From the IMG/VR virus record IMGVR_UViG_3300032240_002419, positions 1 to 64,000 of that record: a DNA stretch of 64,000 bases; one strand, 5' to 3'. Shown one piece after another: positions 23,920 through 29,414 of this stretch. The position numbers and the translations under genes are program-made. Each line of letters opens with the position of its first letter. Positions within the stretch are counted from its first letter, which is position 1. The notes beneath the pieces were generated by a model. That model had not been told where the DNA came from, made no database searches, and worked only from the letters and a program-made list of their open reading frames with translations. The stretch is from a virus.

Positions 23920-24681
23920 TTAGGTTGCGTTTGAAGAACTCATGGTTGCGTAAAAATTAAAGCTTATACTTCCATCCGTTAGATCATAATTAGACCCAAG
24001 CCTTGAATATGCTCCATCAGTTAATTTACTGTATAGAGTTCCTCCAAAACTTGCCCCAAAAATAGTCAGGGAATAGCTTCCATTAGCAGTAAAAGTTGAT
24101 GATCCTTGATTTTTCGAGTCGCCTGACCATCCATTTCCTTCTATACTTATTAAAGTAATCGGAACTTTTTTAGTTTCTTTTTCAGGGCACCCCACGTAAA
24201 AAACTACTTCCATGTGTTCTAAGTTATCAAGAGTAGAGTACGAATTTACTCCGTAACAACTAACCTGTGTGTACATAGTTTGACCGGGATAATAAAGATC
24301 CAAAGTACATACCGCATCATATACAGAACATAAAGAATCAAAAGTATGTGTATCTCTCTCATTGGTTTCGTCTTCTGCTGGTCCCTCCCCAACTCCTCCC
24401 GGCTCGTAATAAAAAGTGCCGTCCGCCACGTCGTTTACATAAGAATCCGCAGTTGCGTACGCGTTTCCATCCGAGTCGTCCGGACAATCTCCAGTATAAT
24501 CATAATTCATCTGGGCCGTTAAATCCCAATCGTTGCTACTTAAAGTTATAGTAGTTTTTTTCTCTATGTCGGCAATGATTTCCGTTTGATCAACGTATTG
24601 AGTTTCTCCTATTTTTCCGTGCGGAGCTCCTAAGAGTTTAGTATCTGTTTGATCGTTGCAGCAAGGGTATAAATAAAACAT
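23920..24681 (-). CDS. Ser/Thr/Tyr-rich protein, virion-like
   Basis: A 253-residue protein rich in Ser, Thr, Tyr, Gly and Asp, with several Cys residues and a beta-strand appearance throughout. The composition resembles tail-fibre or surface-decoration proteins more than enzymes. A/T-rich third codon positions mark it off from the neighbouring accessory genes and resemble the late region proteins at 42.6-55 kb. Its isolated place among accessory genes suggests a lysogenic-conversion gene or a relocated structural gene. No signal peptide is seen. Confidence 0.5.
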   Translation of the reverse strand: MFYLYPCCNDQTDTKLLGAPHGKIGETQYVDQTEIIADIEKKTTITLSSNDWDLTAQMNYDYTGDCPDDSDGNAYATADSYVNDVADGTFYYEPGGVGEGPAEDETNERDTHTFDSLCSVYDAVCTLDLYYPGQTMYTQVSCYGVNSYSTLDNLEHMEVVFYVGCPEKETKKVPITLISIEGNGWSGDSKNQGSSTFTANGSYSLTIFGASFGGTLYSKLTDGAYSRLGSNYDLTDGSISFNFYATMSSSNAT

Positions 24682-24697
24682 AGTCTTTGAGGTAAAA

Positions 24698-25108
24698 TTA
24701 TAAAGTAGGTTCCAAGTACGCTCCTATATCAATCAAACCTGCGTGACGTTCCCTATGGCACCTGCAGCATAGCAAAATGCATTTCTCCGCTTCTTCAGTT
24801 GATTTTTGTTTATGCCCACGGATCACACTTATATGAGCTTTCTTAGTGGAAGGGTCTAGGTGATCAAACTCCAAAGCTTGTATGCATTTGTTGTATCCGC
24901 AAACAGCGCAAGCGCCTCCGTAGGCCATCTTCAAATCCTTTGCAAGCCTGCGTCTCCGCTCTCGATTGCGAACGACCACCTGCTGCTTGGCCCCTTTGGT
25001 CAACACGTAGTGTACCGAAGAACGGCTGCACGGAATTGCTTCAGCAATTTCCCGATAGCTCAGGCCCTTGCTTCGCAATTTGAAAATCTGTTTTCCTAGT
25101 TCAGTCAA
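24698..25108 (-). CDS. HNH endonuclease with N-terminal HTH
   Basis: A 136-residue protein. Residues 10-37 form a helix-turn-helix (SKGLSYREIAEAIPCSRSS). An HNH fold follows with Cys67-x2-Cys70, LEFDHLDP (Asp82-His83) and LLCCRCHRERH (Cys114-x2-Cys117-His118). This layout is typical of free-standing phage HNH homing endonucleases, with the HTH for site choice. It heads a leftward group of three genes inserted among rightward genes, as expected for a mobile element. The HTH may also be a DNA-specificity module. Confidence 0.8.
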   Translation of the reverse strand: MTELGKQIFKLRSKGLSYREIAEAIPCSRSSVHYVLTKGAKQQVVVRNRERRRRLAKDLKMAYGGACAVCGYNKCIQALEFDHLDPSTKKAHISVIRGHKQKSTEEAEKCILLCCRCHRERHAGLIDIGAYLEPTL

Positions 25109-25289
25109 ACGTTGTGATCAGTAAATGATACGAACCATTCGGTCAACATATTAATTTCTAGTTCGGGCTATTTGATTGACACATCAAAAAATCCCGATCT
25201 AGTGTCGCCCACCATTTAGCGTCCTGTAAATTGCAATCAACTTACATGAAGTTAAATACAACCCAAACCAACACCTAAAATAAAATATT
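25109..25289. promoter_or_regulatory. Divergent intergenic region with promoter candidates
   Basis: This 181-base, AT-rich gap separates the leftward HNH gene from the rightward gene at 25290. A rightward promoter may be TTGACA (25176-25181), 18 bases, TAGTGT (25200-25205). A leftward promoter may be TTGACC (25139-25144, reading left) with a poorly matched -10 near 25116-25121. Both -10 boxes are weak, so these are only candidates. Confidence 0.35.
25127..25141 (+). repeat. 15-bp repeat, copy 1
   Basis: GATACGAACCATTCG occurs here and again, exactly, at 25519-25533. This copy is 18 bases upstream of the HNH gene start (leftward). An exact 15-base repeat within 400 bases in two intergenic gaps suggests a shared regulatory site or a homing/insertion footprint. 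Confidence 0.5.
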
Positions 25290-25484
25290 ATGAGCAATCT
25301 ATTTAATAACTCCGCTCTTAAGAAGTACATGCTAGAGCGCATCAAGGTCGTCAATCCCGGACGCGGGGACAAGTTCACTCGTGTGTCGGCCGACGCCATT
25401 GTTGACCTAGACGCCCGATTTCGTGGCGTTGTCGACGCTTACCTCCGTGCCCAGACCACGGGCAAAACCATCACCACACCGTGA
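25290..25484 (+). CDS. Small conserved-type protein, possibly DNA-binding
   Basis: A 64-residue protein. The pattern 'KKYMLER...FTRVSADAIVDLDARFRG...TGKTI' resembles small phage/plasmid proteins in which a single helix-strand-helix unit ends with 'GKTI', with a layout like a minimal histone-type fold. I cannot confirm that by eye. It is preceded by an AT-rich leader and a possible promoter at 25176. Confidence 0.5.
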   Translation: MSNLFNNSALKKYMLERIKVVNPGRGDKFTRVSADAIVDLDARFRGVVDAYLRAQTTGKTITTP

Positions 25485-25518
25485 TTTTGCTGTTGACGCT
25501 TAACACGATTTACCACAC

Positions 25519-25533
25519 GATACGAACCATTCG
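25519..25533 (+). repeat. 15-bp repeat, copy 2
   Basis: Second exact copy of GATACGAACCATTCG. It ends 5 bases before the ATG at 25539, and a TTGACG (25493-25498) lies 20 bases upstream. A protein bound here could block ribosome access or promoter use for the gene at 25539. Confidence 0.5.
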
Positions 25534-25538
25534 ATTCT

Positions 25539-25856
25539 ATGCCCGACATCATTCTGCACTCTATTTTTCAAGAAGGCTCGGATCTTGAAGAGATCGCCAG
25601 TTGCGTGACTGCCTTTCTTGACGGCGATTGCGGAACTATAACCAGTGACGACGAAGTTCTAGGATTCATGAAACGCAGCGTTGAGGGTAAGGCTCGACAC
25701 GGCATCTATGAAACCAAAACCGGAGGACGAGTTCACGTCATCGGCGACGACGAAAAAGTCATGGCCATGCCTGACATCATCTTTGCGCAAAGCGGGGCTG
25801 GCTCGCTCTGCTCAATGAATACCTGCCAGCACAACCACGAAACATCCAATGAGTGA
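25539..25856 (+). CDS. Small hypothetical protein
   Basis: A 105-residue acidic protein beginning MPDIILHSIFQEGSDLEEIA. A GIYETKTGGRVHVIGDDEKV segment looks like a beta-hairpin. It opens a tight rightward operon of small proteins; its stop overlaps the next start by 8 bases. No family recognised. Confidence 0.55.
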   Translation: MPDIILHSIFQEGSDLEEIASCVTAFLDGDCGTITSDDEVLGFMKRSVEGKARHGIYETKTGGRVHVIGDDEKVMAMPDIIFAQSGAGSLCSMNTCQHNHETSNE

Positions 25857-26109
25857 AGCATGGACAAGGAAAGAAGGAAAAAACCCTAAGGGCGGGCTGA
25901 ACGCCAAGGGCAGGGCCAGCTACAACAAAGCGCACGGCGGTAACCTCAAGGCTCCCGCTCCGCATCCCAAATCGAAATCTGACTCCGCTCGACGCAAAAG
26001 CTTTTGTGCCCGCATGTCCGGCATGAAGGCCAAGTTGACCAGCGCCAAAACCAAGAACGATCCCAACAGCAGAATCAACAAGTCCCTTCGGGCTTGGAAC
26101 TGCAAATAA
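25849..26109 (+). CDS. DUF6321-like small basic protein
   Basis: An 86-residue Lys/Arg/Ser-rich protein. It contains WTRKEGKNPKGGLNAKGRAS, then RRKSFCARMSGMKAKL and NSRINKSLRAW. This is the pattern I know from DUF6321, a small protein common in large phages and in some algal viruses. Its role is unknown; the charge suggests nucleic-acid contact. It lies first in a run of similar small basic genes. Confidence 0.75.
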   Translation: MSEAWTRKEGKNPKGGLNAKGRASYNKAHGGNLKAPAPHPKSKSDSARRKSFCARMSGMKAKLTSAKTKNDPNSRINKSLRAWNCK

Positions 26110-26111
26110 TC

Positions 26112-26372
26112 ATGGCCACGAAGAAACGCGACTATTCCTACGACACTGCCTACGAGTCTTCTCCCGAGCAGATTAAAAACCGAGAGGCTCGTAACCTAGC
26201 CCGCGCCCACGCAAAGAAACGTCTGGGTGCTTCAACAGTTAAAGGCAAAGACGTAGACCACATCAAACCACTATCACGCGGCGGAGCTAAATCCGACGGC
26301 AACACCCGACTACGGTCTGTCCACTCCAACCGAGGCGACAAGACCATGTTCCAACACAGACACGGCAAATGA
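26112..26372 (+). CDS. HNH-like small protein
   Basis: The ATG at 26112 gives 86 residues. KGKDVDHIKPLSRGGAKSDG, then NTRLRSVHSNRGDK is the HNH-like 'DVDHIxPLSxGGxNxxxN' core seen in small phage proteins. The Cys pairs of full HNH nucleases are absent. It may be a minimal DNA nuclease or a degenerate HNH fold. The stop overlaps the next ATG. Confidence 0.7.
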   Translation: MATKKRDYSYDTAYESSPEQIKNREARNLARAHAKKRLGASTVKGKDVDHIKPLSRGGAKSDGNTRLRSVHSNRGDKTMFQHRHGK

Positions 26373-26713
26373 GCAAAGACACCATCCACCAAGACCAAGA
26401 CGCTTACGATCAAGTCGTACAGCACGACATCACCCAATCCATCCTCAAGGCCGAGGAGTCTGGGCACCTAGCCGGGGCAGAAGCTCCGGTTTTTGCTTGC
26501 CATACGTTCCTTCCCACAGGAGGCGGAGATGTTTATGCACGGGTCATTACTCGTCAGCTTAATCACCTTGCTAAGCAACTGGGAGTCCTAGGCTTTCAAG
26601 TGTTGTATAAAGAGGACACCTTTAAGACCGATACGGATAAGCCCGATCACGGGTACTTCCAAGTCCGAGTCTTTGCCAACGTACCCCCAGAAGACAATGG
26701 CTCCGAAAACTAA
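26369..26713 (+). CDS. Small hypothetical protein
   Basis: A 114-residue acidic protein, MSKDTIHQDQDAYDQVVQHD onward, with an alpha/beta look (DVYARVITRQLNHLAKQLGV). It overlaps neighbours on both sides (4 and 17 bases). It differs from the basic proteins around it. No family recognised. Confidence 0.5.
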   Translation: MSKDTIHQDQDAYDQVVQHDITQSILKAEESGHLAGAEAPVFACHTFLPTGGGDVYARVITRQLNHLAKQLGVLGFQVLYKEDTFKTDTDKPDHGYFQVRVFANVPPEDNGSEN

Positions 26714-26882
26714 ATCCAAGGTCAACGCCGCTGGTAACTACACCAAGCCAACAATGCGTAAAGAATTGTTTAACCGTATTAAGGCTGGCAGTAAAGGCGG
26801 CAAGCCCGGTCAGTGGTCGGCTAGAAAAGCTCAGCTATTGGCGACTAGGTACAAATCCAATGGCGGGGGTTACCGCGACTAA
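26697..26882 (+). CDS. DUF5872-like small basic protein
   Basis: The ATG at 26697, inside the end of the preceding gene, gives 61 residues. KVNAAGNYTKPTMRKELFNR and GSKGGKPGQWSARKAQLLA form a strongly conserved-looking pattern found in phages and in large eukaryotic viruses. The DUF number is from memory. It is basic and probably DNA- or RNA-binding. No enzyme motif is visible. Confidence 0.7.
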   Translation: MAPKTKSKVNAAGNYTKPTMRKELFNRIKAGSKGGKPGQWSARKAQLLATRYKSNGGGYRD

Positions 26883-26885
26883 ACC

Positions 26886-27116
26886 ATGAGAAAACCTCAA
26901 ACATCTCTCAAGGAATGGACCAACCAAAAGTGGCGCACCAGCGATGGCAGTTTGTCCAAGGGCAAGAAAAGATACTTGCCTGACGCTGCGTGGAAAGCTT
27001 TGACCCCATCAGAGAAGTCTGCCACCAACCGAGCCAAGGCCAAAGGAAACCGCTCTGGTAAACAATTTGTAGCGCAACCTAAAAGCATAGCCCGTAAGAC
27101 AGCCAAATATCGTTAG
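26886..27116 (+). CDS. Small basic conserved-type viral protein
   Basis: A 76-residue protein. LKEWTNQKWRTSDGSLSKGK, YLPDAAWKALTPSEKSATN and KQFVAQPKSIARKTAKYR form a pattern that I recognise in many large phages and algal viruses but cannot name. It is highly basic, with no predicted catalytic residues. It is spaced 3 bases after the preceding gene. Confidence 0.7.
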   Translation: MRKPQTSLKEWTNQKWRTSDGSLSKGKKRYLPDAAWKALTPSEKSATNRAKAKGNRSGKQFVAQPKSIARKTAKYR

Positions 27117-27140
27117 TCTAACCCCAAACCCAACAACACC

Positions 27141-27308
27141 ATGCCCGCAAAAAAGAACCCCATCCACATCAAAGAGTCTCACAAGGGACGTCTGACCGCC
27201 ATCGAAAAGCGGACAGGCAAGTCTCCCTCCGAGCTGAAGAACAGCAAGAACCCGGCCGTTCGCAAAATGGCTACGTTCGCGCTCAACGCCAAGAAGTGGA
27301 AGCACTAA
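27141..27308 (+). CDS. Small basic conserved-type viral protein
   Basis: A 55-residue protein, MPAKKNPIHIKESHKGRLTA, with a C-terminal NSKNPAVRKMATFALNAKKW. The 'IHIKxSHKG' opening and 'NAKKW' ending recur in small proteins from large phages. It completes the basic-protein run that began at 25849. The 24-base leader has no G. Confidence 0.65.
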   Translation: MPAKKNPIHIKESHKGRLTAIEKRTGKSPSELKNSKNPAVRKMATFALNAKKWKH

Positions 27309-27389
27309 CAAATCACAGTCAACGCCGCTAGAAGTTTGCGTGACGGCCCGGAGAGACGGGCACCCCCTAACCTTAAATCCTTAAACATC

Positions 27390-27674
27390 ATGAAAACATT
27401 TCTTGTAACCCTGTTACCCTGCATCCTTGCACCCCTGCAACTCCTAGCCCAGTTGCCACCAATGTATAACCCGGCTGACGTGACCTACGGAATCCAGTCC
27501 GGTAACACCTATGACATCACTACCCGCGACGGACGGGAGCACTACGGCATTATCTACAACAACGTGGATAAAGACGGCTACGGAACCATCACCACGTTCA
27601 GTCCCGACATGTCTACCATGACCACAACGCATGTGTCTCCGGGATTCAGTGTGACCACCAGTCTAGGGCAATGA
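27390..27674 (+). CDS. Secreted small protein
   Basis: The ATG at 27390 gives a 94-residue protein with a clear signal peptide (MKTFLVTLLPCILAPLQLLA, probable cut after AQ). The mature part is beta-like and Thr/Tyr-rich. A short GCCCG-GAGAGA-CGGGC hairpin lies in the leader near 27341-27356. Export suggests a periplasmic or cell-surface role, perhaps in lysogens. No family recognised. Confidence 0.55.
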   Translation: MKTFLVTLLPCILAPLQLLAQLPPMYNPADVTYGIQSGNTYDITTRDGREHYGIIYNNVDKDGYGTITTFSPDMSTMTTTHVSPGFSVTTSLGQ

Positions 27675-27850
27675 AATCCAACATACTTTTAGACGAAGTG
27701 GCGGGCTGCCTGTCCTTTGCCCTTAAACAAGCCAGCGCCTCCGGGCACCCCGGCCTTGTTGTCATCACCAAGGCTCGAGCCAAGACCCTTCTTCAAGACA
27801 TCAGAGCTGCCCAAACTCAAAACCGCAAACTCTCAAGACTCATAAAATGA
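27671..27850 (+). CDS. Small hypothetical protein
   Basis: A 59-residue protein, MKSNILLDEVAGCLSFALKQ onward, coupled to the secreted protein by an ATGA overlap and to the next gene in the same way. It is helical, with ITKARAKTLLQDIRAAQTQN. No family recognised. Confidence 0.5.
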   Translation: MKSNILLDEVAGCLSFALKQASASGHPGLVVITKARAKTLLQDIRAAQTQNRKLSRLIK

Positions 27851-28215
27851 ACAACGACTACTACGAAGAGCTAGACCCAAACGTGGCCAAAGCCGCTGGC
27901 GCAGATGGATTTAATAAGATTAGCGACACGCCTAGAACGGATGCACAGACTTATATTTGGGAAAACGGAGGACAGAATCCCTTTGTGCATAAGGAGTTTG
28001 CCCAAGAGCTTGAGAGAGAACTCACCGAGCTACACAACGAGGTCGCAAGGCTCCGTGAGCTAATGCGAAACTATATTGATTTCATTGACGCAAACATGGG
28101 GACAACTGCTGATTGGCCTATGGAAGCGGCATTTGATGACGAAATTACAGCACAACGCCATTGCGATTTACTGAACGCAATGAAGCGAGAAGTGAAACCA
28201 GAGGACATCAACTGA
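27847..28215 (+). CDS. Coiled-coil protein, phage 'SDTPRTDA' type
   Basis: A 122-residue protein with ISDTPRTDAQTY near residue 37, then a coiled coil over roughly 58-75 (FAQELERELTELHNEVARLR). The SDTPRTDA segment recurs in small phage proteins of unknown function. A related ARLRE coiled-coil segment, with a shared DNA repeat, is present in the next gene. Confidence 0.6.
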   Translation: MNNDYYEELDPNVAKAAGADGFNKISDTPRTDAQTYIWENGGQNPFVHKEFAQELERELTELHNEVARLRELMRNYIDFIDANMGTTADWPMEAAFDDEITAQRHCDLLNAMKREVKPEDIN

Positions 28216-28216
28216 T

Positions 28217-28870
28217 ATGTACGGAATCCAAGACAAGATTAACCAGATCCTGCGAGGGGCAGAAACCATTAAGAAAAACTCTATGAAACCCGACACCAAC
28301 AACTGCCACCATTGCGGGGCTAAGCCAATGATTCATAGCTATGTTTGCGGAACTACTTTCCCCAATATAGCAGGGAATTGCAGTATTTCAGAAATATGTA
28401 AATTAAATAACGAGGTCGCAAGGCTTAGGGAGGTATGCGAATGGGCTGCTGATATGATGGATGGTATCAGCCCTGCAAGGGGTCAAGAAATCCGAGATGC
28501 AATAGCCCGACTCGCCCCGTCGCCAGAGGATTACAAAACCTCTGCACAAATTGATAAGTGCATAGGAAATGTAACGGAACCAACTAATCCGACTTGCTCT
28601 AACACCACGCACAAGTTCAGCCATTGCGATTGCGAAAACCCCACCCATATTGCTCCCGAATGGAGAGAGCTTGGCCCTGAAGAGGAAATCCACACAGGAG
28701 ATCAAGTCCAAGCCAAGCACCACGATAGGGTTCATGGAGTCTGGTATGATGTTTTCCCATACGAAATTGGAGCAATGCCTATAGACCATGAAGCGTTCAG
28801 ATACCGCACCCGCCGCCCGTTGCCTAAACCCGTCGAATTCGAGGGAATTAAAAATCTGAAACAAAAATGA
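28217..28870 (+). CDS. Hypothetical protein with Cys motif and coiled coil
   Basis: A 217-residue protein. NCHHCGAKPMIHSYVCGTTF (C-x2-C and a later Cys near residues 29-44) may bind zinc. A coiled-coil segment NNEVARLRE follows near residue 68 and copies the preceding gene, including the DNA stretch AACGAGGTCGCAAGGCT. The C-terminal half has a 'WRELGPEEEIHTGDQVQ' domain, of a kind I have seen repeated in phage proteins. It looks like a mosaic of common small phage modules. Confidence 0.6.
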   Translation: MYGIQDKINQILRGAETIKKNSMKPDTNNCHHCGAKPMIHSYVCGTTFPNIAGNCSISEICKLNNEVARLREVCEWAADMMDGISPARGQEIRDAIARLAPSPEDYKTSAQIDKCIGNVTEPTNPTCSNTTHKFSHCDCENPTHIAPEWRELGPEEEIHTGDQVQAKHHDRVHGVWYDVFPYEIGAMPIDHEAFRYRTRRPLPKPVEFEGIKNLKQK

Positions 28871-29019
28871 AGCTACTCGCAAGGACAACTCTGTGGTCTA
28901 TCCCGGTCTCTGTGGTTGCCGTTAACTTTGTTGACGACAACTTCCTTCCAGCCTATGGCCTCTTTGTTGCCACCTTGTGTTCCCTAACTCTCGTCATCGT
29001 GTCGGTATGGCACGATTAA
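28867..29019 (+). CDS. Small two-pass membrane protein
   Basis: A 50-residue protein coupled to the previous gene by ATGA. Two hydrophobic segments (LWSIPVSVVAVNFV and LFVATLCSLTLVIVSVW) flank a short DDN loop, so it is probably a helical hairpin in the membrane. Function unknown; a holin-like role would fit the topology but not the distance from the endolysin. Confidence 0.5.
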   Translation: MKLLARTTLWSIPVSVVAVNFVDDNFLPAYGLFVATLCSLTLVIVSVWHD

Positions 29020-29255
29020 CTTGGATCATCAATCACGTAACACGTTTCCAGACCCCACTCATTCTGCTCGCACATTTCGTGCTGCAGGTGACCCGGTAGG
29101 TCTAGAGGCATGTCCATGTGATTAGCCACCATATAGTTCTTAACCTTTTCCACCAACTCTGGAAAGAAATCTGCTTTAAACCGTATTCCGTGGGCCTTGC
29201 AGTACCACCGGTACCCTCCGGGAGGAATCAAATTAACATCTCGTATCCGTTTCAT
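29016..29255 (-). CDS. Small hypothetical protein
   Basis: A 79-residue protein on the - strand, MKRIRDVNLIPPGGYRWYCK onward. The 'NLIPPGGYRW' start and the Cys/His positions (YCKAHGIRF, CEQNEWGLETC) resemble small phage proteins that carry a 'PPGGW' opening. The start codons of this gene and the + strand gene at 29259 are back to back with only 3 bases between them. Confidence 0.55.
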   Translation of the reverse strand: MKRIRDVNLIPPGGYRWYCKAHGIRFKADFFPELVEKVKNYMVANHMDMPLDLPGHLQHEMCEQNEWGLETCYVIDDPS

Positions 29256-29258
29256 ATC

Positions 29259-29414
29259 ATGAAAAAAAACTTGTTTTGGCCTTTGTTTATTGTGTGCTTC
29301 CCCGTGATCTTTGTTATTTGGTCTTCGGTGATGCTGTTTATACCTTCGGCTATGTACGGAGTGTCCAAGGGCGGAACGGCTTTGTCAAAGGCTGCTCCTC
29401 CCCTTATCCGTTAA
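29259..29414 (+). CDS. Small membrane protein
   Basis: The ATG at 29259 gives 51 residues with one long hydrophobic segment (LFWPLFIVCFPVIFVIWSSV) after a short Lys-rich start. The segment continues into MLFIPSAMYG. It overlaps the 3' end of the convergent giant gene by 11 bases. It marks the switch from rightward accessory genes to leftward virion genes. Confidence 0.5.
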   Translation: MKKNLFWPLFIVCFPVIFVIWSSVMLFIPSAMYGVSKGGTALSKAAPPLIR

